Both the position numbers and the translations under genes were made by a program. Positions 10,661 through 22,745 of a stretch of 64,000 nucleotides of DNA are shown here, in pieces. Origin of the DNA: Chlorocebus sabaeus (lineage: Eukaryota; Chordata; Mammalia; Primates; Cercopithecidae); the NCBI RefSeq assembly GCF_047675955.1, contig NC_132911.1:74557133-74621132 (forward strand), written 5' to 3'. The notes beneath the pieces are model-generated. The model ran no database searches and was not told the origin of the DNA. It saw only the letters and a list, made by a program, of their open reading frames with translations. The number at the start of each line of letters is the position of its first letter. Positions within the stretch are counted from its first letter, which is position 1.

Positions 10661-11865
10661 TGTGTTCTCCCTTAAAGACCGCCTGTCACCCCACGCAGCC
10701 CCTCCCTCCGGTGGCCACACTAGAATTTGAAGCTTAAACTAACTCCCCTCCCTGAATCCTTCACATCCTGTTCCCTGCCCCATTCCTCTACCTTCTTACC
10801 CTCTTTCACCCCATTTCTTTTACAACGATTATTCCACCCATTGGATCCATGATCAATTGCTTCTATTACTTTTTCAGTGTGCTTCACCCAAATCAAATCC
10901 TCACTTTCCTTATCCAGACTAAATTTCAACATCAATCCTGATACTGTCTTCTTTGCTTGCACACTGAGTCTAGTTTTTAGCACCTGGGTGGTGTCTTTAA
11001 TTCAGATAAGACACAAGGGAGAAGATGTGGGAAGTAGAAAAGATTATGTAAACCCCATACTCTCCCCATTGGCTGCACTGCCCATGCCTGGTGATGCCTT
11101 TGGTGCTAGGGGCTTTGTGTGCCACTATGGCCCTGGGACTGCCTGCTCTCTAGCCTGAGTCTGGGTCCACAACTCATCTGCTCTTCCAAGCAACAGGCCC
11201 AAGGCACAATCAGAGGAGAGAATGTGAATGGAGCTGGATTTTCCAAAATTATCTGGATCACTGTCTTCATTTCCCTTAGCTTTTCAGGTATATTATTCAT
11301 GAAATAAATCTGAGCAGAGAATAAAAATTGGATGCTGAGTACACAGCAGAACTCTTCTCTTCACAGTGGGGTAACTTACGCCTCTGGGCCAAAAGAGAGA
11401 TGACCTAGTACTTTCTACTGGGAAGTAGCAGGCTTGGGAAGTAAACTAGTGATTCTATCCCTTACAACTGATCATCTAATCTGATGCACTCTTAAAGATA
11501 CTGAACATGTTTCAGAGCAAGCAAAATGTGTATATGATATGACACTATTTTTGTAACCAATAAAAACATTCATACTAAAAGAAAACTAATCTAAGAAACA
11601 AAATAACTGCCTTTCAACAGGTCAGTGTGATTAATAGATGATAAGGTATTACACTTTATATATTTGAGTTTTATAAATCATTCATATAGTTACATGAAAT
11701 TGTACTGAAGAAATCCATTCAAATTGATGTAATTATGGGCACTGGGATATAAACTAAGAACTGACTAAAAGACCAGCAGAAAACCTGTCATGCTTTAAGT
11801 TAAAGGCAGGCACTGTGAACTCTTTGATATCTGGCATGCTGTCAACTAGAAGCTTCAGTGAGTGG
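10661..11865. other. Unique sequence
   Basis: About 1.2 kb with moderate GC between 11060 and 11200. No open frame over 95 codons, no splice-supported exon and no repeat could be identified. Confidence 0.4.
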
Positions 11866-12030
11866 TTCTTTGATCTACCCATTCAACATTATTTGATCCA
11901 AGTTCCTGGAGGGCAAGGTCTATGTCTTACACATCTATTTGTTTTAAAATTCCTTGTACCTTGTTCTGTGCCTGGCATGTAGTAAACTCAAAAAATAGAG
12001 CTGAAATGAATCAATGAGTGAATGAATGAA
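11866..12030 (+). repeat. LINE2 3' end
   Basis: TTCCTGGAGGGCAAGGTCTA, TGTGCCTGGCATGTAGTAAA and a terminal (TGAA)n form the classic L2 tail. Confidence 0.65.
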
Positions 12031-12074
12031 TATGGTAGTGAGGCTGAGACACTACAAAATTCTGAATTGGTTTT

Positions 12075-12366
12075 TGGTTTTGTTTTTTTAGAGACAGGGT
12101 CTTGCTGAGGCTGGAGTGCAGTGTCACCATCATAGCTCACTGTAGCCTCAACCTCCCGGGCTCAAAGGATCCTCCTGCCTCAGCTTCCCAAATAGCTGGT
12201 ATTACAGGTGTGTGCCACCACACTCCACTAATTTTTAAATTTTAAAATTTATCCCTATGTTGCACAGTCTGGTCTTGAATTCCTGGGCTCAAGCGATCCT
12301 CCCACCTTAGCCTCCTGAAGTGCTGGGGTTCCAGGTGTGAGCACAGTAATACTAGTGTATCTGGCC
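12075..12366 (-). mobile_element. AluJ-type SINE
   Basis: Reverse-oriented, strongly diverged Alu with a short deletion in the right arm (GGGTCTTGCTGAGGCTGGAG) and a GAGCACAGTAATACTAG insertion near its 5' end. Confidence 0.85.
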
Positions 12367-13482
12367 TGGTTTTGTTTTTAAGCCAAGAAAGCCTAAATTA
12401 TATTCAGTGTGTTTTATATTCTAACATTGTGCCAAATCGTAATTGTCAATTAAATTAATATTTTTAAAGTGGTCTTGAAGTTAGTAATAAATACCTTAAT
12501 TCGGTTTTCAGGAGGAAAAATGAAGAGTATTTCATTAAAACAGAGAAAGTAGTAAAATGAGAAATAAAATGAAAATTAACTATGAATCTTTAAATATATA
12601 AGTTTTACTTTAAAAAGGAAGAGTAAGATATTATCAGTACATAATATATAGATAATTATATCTGAGCATAAGTAGGGATGTGTTCACATGACTGATTTAC
12701 TAAAATCAGATATATAAGGTATAACACCTTTTCATTTACTAATCTTACATCTCTATTTAAAAGCAGTTAAATTTTCTCAGATTATCTTTTAGTATGAATG
12801 CTTTTATTGGTCAGCAAAATAGTGTTATATCATTTAAATATTTTAGTACCAAAAAAAATACCCCAAGCAAATAGCTCGATAACCTGCTGCTTGCATGTTC
12901 TAAAAGCCCTTACAAAGTGTCTTGATGTTATAAAAAGTTGAGTAGTGATTTCCCACAATTTGTACAAGTGGTACTCCTCCTCCCAGCTTCTGCTCCTGTT
13001 CAATTTCTCTCAACTTACTGGAGCAAACTGTTTATGCTGAAAGTTGGCGGTAGGAGGAAGATGCCAGGAGAGGAGCTCTGTGGTCCCCACATTTATGACA
13101 TAAGCCGTGTGACACTCCTTCAATGTGATAGCAAGCCAGTGGTTTACATTCACTTTCTAGGAAGTCAAACCAGGCAGGGTATATAACTGGGATGTTGTGG
13201 CTTTTCCAGCTTCATAAATTCAGTATTTTAGTTGGGTATGGATAAATGTCACAATTATATGCCACAAAAATCAGTTCACATAAACCTGTCCTTATTGAGG
13301 TTTTTTTAAGTGGAAAAAGAAAGTTTAAAATTTTTTAAATTTTGAATAAAATATACTTGAATCTCTGATTACAATGACATACAAATAAGGAAAAAATATT
13401 GACAAAATTAACATGGCTCTCATGGTAGAATTGATAAGAATATAGTATATTTCCCCTCAAAGGTGTTCTCAGAATAGTTTTG
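12367..13482. other. AT-rich unique sequence
   Basis: No gene or repeat is recognised. A GC-richer island at about 12965-13150 contains an 82-codon open frame (12938-13186) with no family resemblance. Confidence 0.4.
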
Positions 13483-13483
13483 C

Positions 13484-13970
13484 TGGTCAGGCATGGTGGT
13501 TCGCACCTATAATCTCAGTGCTTTGAGAAGTTGAGGCGGGAGAACTGCTTGAGTTGAAGAGTTTGACACCAGCCTGGGAAACAGGGAGACCCTGTCTCTA
13601 CAAAAAAAAAAAAAAAAAAAAAAAATTACAAAAATTAGCAGGGCATGATGATGTGCACCTATAATTTCAGCTACTCCAGAGGCTGAGGCGGGAGGATCGA
13701 TCCCTTGAGCCTGGGAGGTTGAGGCTGCCATGAGCTATAACTGTGCCACTTCACATCATCCTGGGCAAGACCTGTCTGTCTCTAAAAATATAAAAATAAA
13801 CATTAGTCAGCCATGGTTGTACATGCCTATTGTCCCAGCTACTCAGGAGGCTGAGGCAGGAGGATTGCTGGAACCCAGGAGGTCAAGGCTGCAGTGAGCT
13901 GGGATTGCGCCACTGCACTCAGCCTGGGTGGCACAGTGAGACCATCTCTAAAAATAAAAATAAAAATAAC
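13484..13970 (+). mobile_element. Three-arm AluJ (left-right-right)
   Basis: A left arm (13484-13645, with a long A-rich linker), a right arm ending near 13790 and a further right-type arm (about 13791-13968) follow in one orientation. Each right arm has its own CCCAGCTACTC-like start and CTCTAAAAATA tail. It could be a partial internal duplication or an Alu monomer inserted into the tail. Confidence 0.8.
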
Positions 13971-15199
13971 TTGCTGTTATCTAAGAAAATTGTTTAAGGA
14001 AAAAATTATAATGTTTCTTGCAATCTTTAGTTTCCAGCTGTTCTACTGTCAGTGATGACAGGAGACAGGAATTTAGCTTAGCAGTGTGCCCAAAGCAAGG
14101 CAGCATAGCAATATTCTGTAGGGCAAATTGCTCAGCAAGCAATATGCCCTCTGTGTGGCAATCTAACGTGTGCCATGCCGAGCTAATTTGCTAAAAAAAA
14201 TAAAGTTTAGAACAAAATCTATCACTTCATCTCAGCTACTTACTGTGGGAAACTACTATATAAGTTTTTTTTTTTCTGATTTTCAGTCTCATATAAGAAG
14301 GAGGAAGGTGTATTGTGGCTGAGGTCAATATTTAACTATTTTGGAGTCTCTGCATTTCAAAACCTTCACAAATTTCAAAATTCCAATTTTTAATTATTCT
14401 GCCTTATGCCAAAACATACTTGTCTGGATCAAGCTAAGTTCAGTGCATATCAGCATACCTTCAGGAATTATAAATGCGTAATTTTGAGATGTTTTATGGC
14501 AATACTATAATAGGCCCCATTCTTTCATTTATGTTTGAAGCCTGCTAAAAATATGTGTATGGGTGCTGGGGCATGAGGGTGAGCACCAACCTTCAAGCGT
14601 GCTCCTGCTAAATGAAGGCGATTTCTCTGCCCAGAGTTGTGGAGGCTGAAAGCATCCACAAGGTTGTTCCAGAGGTAACAAGCTTTTCAATTAAGTGGAG
14701 CTACTTGGATATGCCTTTACAATAAAACAGGAGCGCTGTAACTGGGTTGTAATTACCCTTAATGTGTGCATTTTTCTTTCTACTTCCCTTCCTTCCTCCT
14801 TTTCATTCTTTCTTGCTTGCTACTTTATTTGTAAATTTATGTTTCTTTCTAGATTAAAGTCACTTTGTACACATGTGGGGCATTTTCTCCCAGAGTTGTG
14901 ATGGTTGTAAAGTCATCCTTAAACATATTGTTTGACATCTCACTGTCTTCTTATATGGGGAAAGAATAAGGGGAAATATGGAACAATCATAATTAACCAT
15001 CAATGGAGAGTACAAAAGTAATACATATGAGGTTTTAAATCTCAATCATCAATTTCAAGAACAGGATTAAAGACTAAAATCATAAAGATATCAGGAAAAA
15101 TGATTTGTACACTCAAAAAGAATGTAGGGCTTCAATACATGTTTTATTTTTAGTTTTAGTTAAAGGCCCTTTGCTTTCGTTTTTTGTGTGTGAGGTTTT
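13971..15199. other. Unique sequence
   Basis: About 1.2 kb of AT-rich sequence without a recognisable gene. A purine/pyrimidine-balanced stretch at 14560-14690 (GGGTGCTGGGGCATGAGG and following) has no assigned identity. Confidence 0.4.
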
Positions 15200-15482
15200 T
15201 GTTTTGCTTTGTTTTTTTGAGACAGGGCTGCCCTCTGTCAGCCCCGGCTGGAGTGCCATGGTATGATCATGGCTGGGCTGAAGCGATCTTCTTGTCTCAA
15301 CCTTCTGAGTAGCAGGGATTACAGGCGTGTGCCACCACGCCTGGCTAATTTTCTTATTTCTTGTAGAGATAGGGTCTCACTTTGTTGCTCAGGCTGATCT
15401 TGAACTCTTGGGCTCGGGTGATCTTCCCATCTCCGCTTCCCAAAGTGCTAGGATTACAGGCATGAGCCGCTGCGCCCAACCT
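15200..15482 (-). mobile_element. AluJ-type SINE
   Basis: Reverse-oriented Alu with a deletion in the right arm after ATGATCATGGCTGGGCTG. Confidence 0.87.
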
Positions 15483-15720
15483 GCGTTTTTTAATAATGGT
15501 GAAGTGCAACTATGAATTGCAATGGAAAGCAAGCTAAACAATATATGGAAAAGTAAGCTTGCCTTAAGTAAGCATTCCCAAAATTTTGAATTTATCTTAC
15601 AGATAAAATGAGATAAAAAGGCAAAATCTCTTGCCCCTTTAAGGAAAATGGTATAATATCACAGACATTTGATAATTACTTTTACTTTAATAATTATCTT
15701 TACTTTTACAATAGCACTAC

Positions 15721-15975
15721 ATTTTTTACAGCTTTATTAAGGGATAATTGGCACACAATAAACAGCACTTAATTACAGTGGGTAAGTTTTGACATATGTA
15801 TATATCCTTGAAACCGCCACCTTGATGGAGATAGCCGACACAGGCATCTCCAAATGTTTTCTTCTGCCTTGTGGCAGTTCCTCGCTCAGTTTCCTCCCCA
15901 CTATCCCCTTTCTTTGGCCCAACCACTGCCTCATTGGCTGTCATGATAGGTTAGTTCAGCATTACGTTTAGTAAT
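15721..15975 (-). mobile_element. Old L1 (L1M/L1ME-type) 3' UTR
   Basis: ACAGCTTTATTAAGGGATAA, GGTAAGTTTTGACATATGTA and GAAACCGCCACC are the reverse complement of an old mammalian L1 3' UTR. Confidence 0.65.
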
Positions 15976-17267
15976 CCGTAAGGAAACAAAAATGATCTCT
16001 TTCATTCAGTTAAAAAAACAAATAGTTGCATTGTTTCTTAACAGGAAGGTAAAGTAATAGTGTTGGAGTGAGGAGGAAGACACACAGGTCATCAGAAGGA
16101 ACTCTCACCTGATGATTTTGCCGATTATTTTTCATACTCCACAGCCTAACGCTAATTGGATTAAAGATTCAAGAATCCAGGAAATGAAGTATAAAAGGTA
16201 TGTTGAATTTAATAAATAATGTTTTTTTTTCTATCTTATCTATCAGCTTACTTCTAATTAATAAATGGATTTATGAAATCTGGCCAGAAATGAAGATCTC
16301 CACTGATAAATGCTCAAACAAGCTGTATGTTGGAGTTTTATGTCAATAATAAGGCAAATTGTGGCAAATGACATTAAAACACTAAACTCTATCTTATGAA
16401 AGTGCAATTTTATTCCATTACAATATGTAAAAATTATGTATGCAGATAAGTAAAGACTGGCTGAGAATCTCAAAAACGATAGTTCAATTTTGCTGGCTTG
16501 TGGAATTACGTGTATATTTTTTAAATTAAATAAATATTTTAGTATGTATAATAAATAATTTATTTCTATCCCTTTCCAATATACATTATTCTATTGAACT
16601 TGAAGGGTATGCTTTTGCATTTTGAGAGTGTTTTTGTAAGCTGTGATATCTAAAATAAACTCAATACTTCATTTTATAAACAGCACATTTTTCATTCTCT
16701 TGACATTGCCAAAGGATAATGCTGTACATTGAAACATAAAACAAAAATAGACCCAACTCAATTGGAAGCATAATATATGTAGCACTAATGCTACTTATTG
16801 ATTACCACAAAGGTGTTTGCTTTTGCTTTTTGTAGCTCTTCCACTGTAGAGTAAGAAACCAGAAATATACTATTTGTGAAAGGTGGTTGTACTAAAATGT
16901 TTTCATGTGGTGAATGCTTATTCCACACTCTCATAAAACAAATTAGTCTTTCATGATGAATGAAGTATTGGTTCTTTGGGCTATGTGCATTTCAAATCTT
17001 GAATATGCTTAGATAATTTTAATACCAGAAATCTGTGTAAAATACATAGCTTAACATACACTTTATACATGGGTTTGTATATGAATTTTAATTAAAATAT
17101 ATTTCAAATAGTCTATTAGTTTCAATTACTGTTTACATAGTGTTGAAAGATATGGCAGTGACCAACCTAATCTGACAATTTACTAAAATATTTTTATTGA
17201 TATCGTTCTGATTTTAAAGATATAGACGTATTTTCAAATCGATTCATACACTTGAAAGAGATGTTTT
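15976..17267. other. AT-rich unique sequence
   Basis: About 1.3 kb without recognised repeats. Open frames are short and look random. Confidence 0.45.
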
Positions 17268-17540
17268 GGGCGCGGTGGCTCAAGCCTGTAATCCCAGCAC
17301 TTTGGGAGGCCGAGACGATTGAGACCATCCTGCCTAACACGGTGAAACCCCGTCTCTACTAAAAAATACAAAAAAACTAGCCGGGTGAGGTGGCGGGCGC
17401 CTGTAGTCCCAGCTACTCGGGAGGCTGAAGCAGGAGAATGGGGTAAACCCGGGAGGCGGAGCTTGTGGTGAGCTGAGATCCGGCTACTGCACTCCAGCCT
17501 GGGCGACAGAGCAAGACTCCGTCTCAAAAAAAAAAAAAAA
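17268..17540 (+). mobile_element. AluY of Old World monkey type
   Basis: It has low divergence and carries CTCAAGCCTGTAATCC, AAAACTAGCCGGGTGAGG, GGTAAACCCGGGAGG and GAGATCCGGCTACTGC, which from established knowledge are the variants of cercopithecid AluY subfamilies (AluYR/AluMac type). It has an internal deletion after GAGACG. Target duplications are GAAAGAGATGTTTT (17254-17267) and GAAAGACTTGTTTT (17541-17554). It is probably the youngest Alu in the window. Confidence 0.93.
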
Positions 17541-17991
17541 GAAAGACTTGTTTTTGAGCACTCTGTATTTAGCACCAGACTAGGAATCAAGGTTTATTTA
17601 AATGGAATAGTAAATGGTAAAATCAGAGTGTGCTCTTAAGCACACAAAATTAGGGAGGACATAAGAATAAACCAGTGATTGATAACCATAAGTACAGATG
17701 AGTATATGGATGAGTCCTAGATAGGTATTTACACTACTTGCTAATACTGATCATTGAAAAGATACTGCAAGTCCATCTTCATTACTAGTTTTGAATCTGT
17801 TAACCATTTCCCTGACAGTGAGGCTGAAGTAGAGAGTTTTGAAATGAAACAGTTCTGTGGATCTGTGGGTTTGATTTACAAATGAAATATTTCTATGATG
17901 TATCTGCTCTACAAAGATTTTAGATGAGAGGGTTTTCATTTCAGACTGGCAGTTGGCCAAGCAAAATTGAACTCAGAAAATTCTGGGTTTT
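17541..17991. other. Unique sequence
   Basis: No gene or repeat is recognised. Confidence 0.4.
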
Positions 17992-18300
17992 GGCTGGGCA
18001 CAGTGGCTCACGCCTGTAATCCCAGAATTTTGGGAGGCCAAGGTGAGAGGATTGCTTGAGGTGAGGAGTTTGAGATCAGCCTGGGCAACAAAGCAAAACT
18101 CTGTCTCTACAAAAATAAAAACAAATTAGCCAGGCCTAGGGGCACGCGCCCTGTAGTCCCAGCTACTCGAAAGGCCCAGGCAGGAGGATTGCTTGAACCC
18201 AGGAAATGGAGGCTTCAGTGAGCTAGGATTGCACCACTGCATTCTAGCCTGTGCAATAGAGTAACACCTTGTCTCAAAAAATAAATAAATAAAATAAAGT
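17992..18300 (+). mobile_element. AluS/J SINE
   Basis: Full-length Alu with an (AAAT)n tail. Flanks are AAAATTCTGGGTTTT (17977-17991) and AAAATCCTAGGGTCT (18301-18315), an aged target duplication. Confidence 0.88.
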
Positions 18301-19139
18301 AAAATCCTAGGGTCTACTCACAAAAACAAAATAAATGCTGAATTCTCAGGAAATAAAATTACAATAAAAATTCTGTTTAATGGTAATTTCATACTTATAT
18401 GGATTTGTATATTTCCTAAAATGAGTTTAGATTTAGTGAAGTTAAAAATCTATGTTTTGGTTAAAGCCCCAACATTTTAACAAAAAACAGCTGATTTTAA
18501 TCTATTTCTTTCAGAGATTTATGTGTTACTTAGGAATTCTATTGTTTATATATTGATTACAGGCTATAATAACATTAAATAAACTGTGAAAGCATATCAC
18601 AAACCAGTTTTAGCAATAACTATATTTTTACATATCTGTCTTTTGAAAAAGCTGGACTGGATATTTATATTTTACTTAGTAATATCTCAATTTCCTCAAT
18701 AAGTAAGTCAGTAAATTGAATTTATAGTTTATTTTGTCTTTCCTCCCATCAAATTATATGAATAAGAAATACTGTGGTCTCATAACATAATTCTATTTCC
18801 AAGAGAAAGAACATGCAAGTCTGTAGAATAATAGTCAATAGTGATTTTTGTCAAAATATATTTATTGAGCATCTATAGTACATAAGGCACTGTAGGGGTG
18901 ATAGCAATATATTTTGTTTGATGTGCTTGCTTTTAAGAGAAGTACACTTAAAAAAAAAGAGGAGTTCTCTTTAGGTAGGAATTCACATTCAGGCAACAAA
19001 TACAGGACATGTTTTCCATTCTATATGTCAAAGGTAGCTTTGGTGGATTCCCACATGCCAATTTAGGGCCCGTGATTCAGACATTTTCAAAGTAACCTTA
19101 TTAAAAATGAGTTACAAGCCTCAAAAATGTAGGATGTGA
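18301..19139. other. AT-rich unique sequence
   Basis: A short MIR/L2-like phrase (TTTATTGAGCATCTATAGTA) is at 18858-18880; otherwise nothing is recognised. Confidence 0.4.
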
Positions 19140-19790
19140 GTGGTGATGGAATGGTATGCCCAATGAGGTCAGATCATAGAGGGTCTACATTCTTCATGCA
19201 ATGGGCAGCTACTGAAGAGTTTCAAAGCAGGGAACAGTTTTCTAGACAGAAGTGATAAGACTGTGAATTTAGTAATATATTTGACTAGAAAGGAGAGTAA
19301 AGATCTGAGAAATGTTAAGGAAGTACAATTGTCAAGACTTGGTCACTGGTTGAATGTGACCGATGACAAACGCTTCCAGGTTTCTGGCTTGGGTGATGAG
19401 ATGGATGAAGTTGCCACTTCTTAAAGGAGGAACCAGGAGGAGAAGCACACATGCAGAAAAAGGTCATTCCCTGTGGGATGTGTTAAGTTTTAAGTAGTCT
19501 GGGGGACTTGACAATGAAATGTCCACTAGGCAGTTTGGTCCTCTGGAACTTCAGGGAAAAATATCTTTGCTAGGATGAAAGATTTCAGATTCATTATATA
19601 AATGTGACTCATTAGCATACGTGTTGTCACCGAAATCATGGGAGTGAATGAAATTGCACAGGGTACTCAATAAATGTTACTGGGTCTAATGAATAACTGA
19701 ATAACCAGGGAAGATTAAAAGAGAGAACTCAGAGGTCAAGGAGGAGTTCCAAAATGATAGGGAAAGTGCCAGACAGGATAAACAGTACCC
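19140..19790. repeat. Ancient mammalian interspersed repeat, family not named
   Basis: Phrases such as GGTCAGATCATAGAGGGTCT, GGGCAGCTACTGAAGAG, ATGAGATGGATGAAGTTGCC and TGTCCACTAGGCAGTTTGG follow the order of a widespread old mammalian repeat. Its 75-bp segment 19583-19657 is the apparent source of the inverted copy inside the Alu at 20440-20514. Confidence 0.45.
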
Positions 19791-20160
19791 ACTCTGTAAG
19801 TTTCCTCAGGACTGTCTTCGGTCATAGGAATACACAGTTTTGTAGTAGAATACCATACAAACAAGTACACTATAAAGTTTTAGTAAAACTTCAATAATCA
19901 ATAACTTGGAGATAACAATTGCTATGATACCATTACTTGGAGATAGCTAAATTAGCTATTTCAGAACTGACACATTTCAGCAGACTGAATCTACATCATT
20001 ACGGAGCTCCTGAATCCATGTTATTAATGAAATGTGAACATCACCCCTTCAATTTGCTCTCTGAGAAAAGAAAAAACATAACATGAAGCTTAACAGGCAT
20101 TATTAAATAGAGTTATGAGCACAAACTTTAGAGCAGTGTTTCTCAATCTCATTTTCAGTC

Positions 20161-20541
20161 TTTCTTTGTTTTTTCTTTTTTTGGAAACGGGGTCTTGCTC
20201 TGTTGCCTAGGCTGGAGGTCAGTGATGCAATCATAGCTTCTTGCAGCCTTGACCTTCAGGGCTCAAGTGATCCTCTTGCCTCAGCCTCCAAGTAGCTAGA
20301 ACTACTTGCGGGTGCCACCAGCCACCATGCCCAGATAATTTTAAAAAAAATTTTGTAAAGATGGGGGTGTTACTGTGTTGCTCAGCCTGGTCTTGAACTT
20401 CTGGGCTCAAGCCATCCTCCCACCTCAGCCTCTCAAAGCGCAATTTCATCCACTCTCATGATTTTGATGACAACACATATGCTAATGAGTCTCATTTATA
20501 TAATGAATCTGAAATTACAGGTGTAATCACTGCCCTCAGCT
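20161..20541 (-). mobile_element. AluJ SINE carrying a 75-bp foreign insert
   Basis: The Alu runs from the T-rich tail at 20161 to CTCTCAAAG at about 20438. It then stops, and its 5' end (GAAATTACAGGTGTAATCAC and following) resumes at about 20511. The intervening 20440-20514 is not Alu but an inverted copy of 19583-19657. Confidence 0.88.
20440..20514 (-). repeat. Inverted copy of the 75-bp segment at 19583-19657
   Basis: Its reverse complement aligns base for base, without gaps, to 19583-19657 with 6 mismatches over about 75 bp (about 92% identity). It sits inside an Alu, so it was copied here after that Alu inserted. No A-tail or target duplication is visible, which argues against retroposition. 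Confidence 0.88.
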
Positions 20542-20739
20542 TTCATTTTCACTACACCCCTAAGGAGACATTTTAGACAAATTTTTCTTAACCAATCTCT
20601 CCTTCCCCATGAGATTTTAATACTATTTGTGTACTATGTGACTGTTTATGTATCTGTCCCTTGGGAGGGCCACAAACCTTGGTAATGTCTAAGATTTTTT
20701 TTACACCCTAAAAATCAATTTCTGTTCTCATTAAGAATG

Positions 20740-20962
20740 CACACTCTGGAGAGTCATGCTGCCCCAACTGAGGTCCTAGCTCTACTGCTTTTTAGCTGTG
20801 TGACCTTGTGCAAGCTATTTAATCTCTCTGTGTTCCAGTTTTCTGTAAAATGGGGATAATAATAGTACAGTCCTCATAGAAGTGCTGTGAAAACTGAATA
20901 AATTCACACATGTAAAATACCTAGCAAGCCTAACACATAAACAGCAATTACTCCTTTTCTAC
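20740..20962 (-). repeat. MIR SINE
   Basis: TAGCTGTGTGACCTTGTGCA, TTTTCTGTAAAATGGGGATA and GTGCTGTGAAAACTGAATAA are the reverse complement of the MIR core and tail. Confidence 0.85.
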
Positions 20963-21020
20963 TTATGTGTGTGTGTGTATATATATAAAAGTACTTACAC
21001 TTTCCACATATATATACATA
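20963..21020. repeat. TG/TA dinucleotide repeats
   Basis: (TG)n runs directly into (TA)n near 20967-20988, with a second short TATATATA at about 21010-21016. Confidence 0.7.
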
Positions 21021-21122
21021 ATCTTCCTCTCTTTTCTTTATTTTCATTTTATCTTGTTACATTGATCTTTGTGAATGTTCACTTTGTGTTTAATAATTTT
21101 GCTGCTTGTAATTTAGAAAACT

Positions 21123-21246
21123 TTTTTTTAGAGACAGGGTCTTGCTATGTTGCCCAGGCTGACCTCTAACTCCTTGGCTTAAGCAATCCTCCTGCCTCAG
21201 CCTCCTGAGTAGCTAGGACTACAGGTGCGTGCCACCACGTCTAACA
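21123..21246 (-). mobile_element. Free Alu monomer (FLAM-like)
   Basis: A single left-type arm, reverse-oriented. TAGAAAACTTTT on the left and TAGAAAACATTTT on the right form an aged target duplication. Confidence 0.82.
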
Positions 21247-22300
21247 TAGAAAACATTTTATTATTAGTTTTATCCATGATCGTTTTTCCTTTCCATGATG
21301 TGTAAAAATGAATTGACTTCATATTAGTTTTATTCAATTGTTTAATAAAACCATATTTTTAAAGGAAAAAAGTAATTCTTTCCTCAAACACTAGATACCA
21401 AAACAAAAAACAAATAATAAAACTAGGTACTAGTCTTCAGAGGCACGCATTTTATATCCATGGTTCATATTTTCTGTTTTAACCTAATGCCCAGACATTG
21501 AATATTTGTAACCATTACCAAAATTCTAGATAAAACCAGAATTATTTGGTAGAATGTTCAACTAAAATTTTAAAGTTTTTTCCAAATTTTTAGTATTATG
21601 TAGCCAATGTTTATTACATGTGTGAAAGTTGGTCAGGTATAAAGTGAGCATCTGCCCTTCCTTGGAGGTCATCCACATCTCAGGATCACAGAGCATTCCT
21701 AGGAACTTTCACAACATGGTAAAGGCCATTAGTTCTCATGAAACTGTGAAGTTGAATACTGAGCTACCAATGGTTTTGTGTTCCCGTATCAGTAAGCCAT
21801 GTACCCAGGTATGTCATATCTCCTCCAGTTTGCCTAGATGTAACAATATTTTGCCATACATCTCAGAGTTTATCTTTGCCTGTCAAAATCCTTTATCCAC
21901 TCCATAGCACTAGTAAAGGCTTTAACCAGCAGTTTTGATCATGAAAAAGCAGCGGCTCAAATTGCTGAACCAGAGTGCTGATTAAATTGAAGCTATTCAA
22001 ACCTGGATTGAGCACTTATTACATATGTGTGGAATACAAAGGTGAATAAACTCACAACCCTGACACTAAGCAGCACACATAACCATTGTACAATGCAGAA
22101 AGAGATAATGAGACGACACAGTTATGACCACAGTTATCTGAAGCGTAGAGGAGGGGAACGACACATTTAGCTGAAGGGATTGGGAAATGCATTTTGGAGG
22201 AGGTGGCATCTAAGAATGGCCATATAGGATTTCAAAGGGCCTTTTAGGAAAAATATCTTGGGATATGATGAAATTCCATTCATTTGCAAGGCCCTGCAAG
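21247..22300. other. Unique sequence with a faint MIR/L2-class remnant
   Basis: 21247-21990 shows nothing recognisable. About 22000-22270 (GAGCACTTATTACATATGTG, GGAGGAGGTGGCATCTAAG) resembles an ancient mammalian repeat also seen at 24520-24900. Confidence 0.35.
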
Positions 22301-22309
22301 GGGCATGCT

Positions 22310-22745
22310 CTTTCCCGTACTTTCTTTCTGGAGCTTCACCTGAATATGTTCCTGTCCTTTCTCTGGTCTAGCCACATAGGCCCATCTTAGTTTCTGGTAC
22401 CCTCTCTCCTGTCACATGATTTCTACATATGTTATTCCCTCTGGCTGGAACACCTTTGCATCACCTTTTCACCTATGTAACTCCTAATTATCCTTCAGAC
22501 CCCAGCCCAAGTGCCACCTCCTCAGGGAAGCCTTGCCTGGCATCTCTGATGAGATCAAATCCTCTCACACAGGCTCTCATGCCATTCATTTGTATGATCA
22601 CTTGATTGAAGTCTGTGTGCCCCAGTGGATCATAAGCTCCACAGGGGCACCAACTGTGTGTATTACTTCACCTTTGTATTACCTGCATCTGGCAGAATGT
22701 CTGACACCTACCAGGCACTTTATAACTAGGTATTGAATGAATACG
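22310..22745 (+). repeat. LINE2 3' region
   Basis: CAGCCCAAGTGCCACCTCCT, GGAAGCCTTGCCTGGCATC, TCATAAGCTCCACAGGGGCA and TATTGAATGAATACGTGAAT follow L2 order to its 3' end. Confidence 0.8.
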
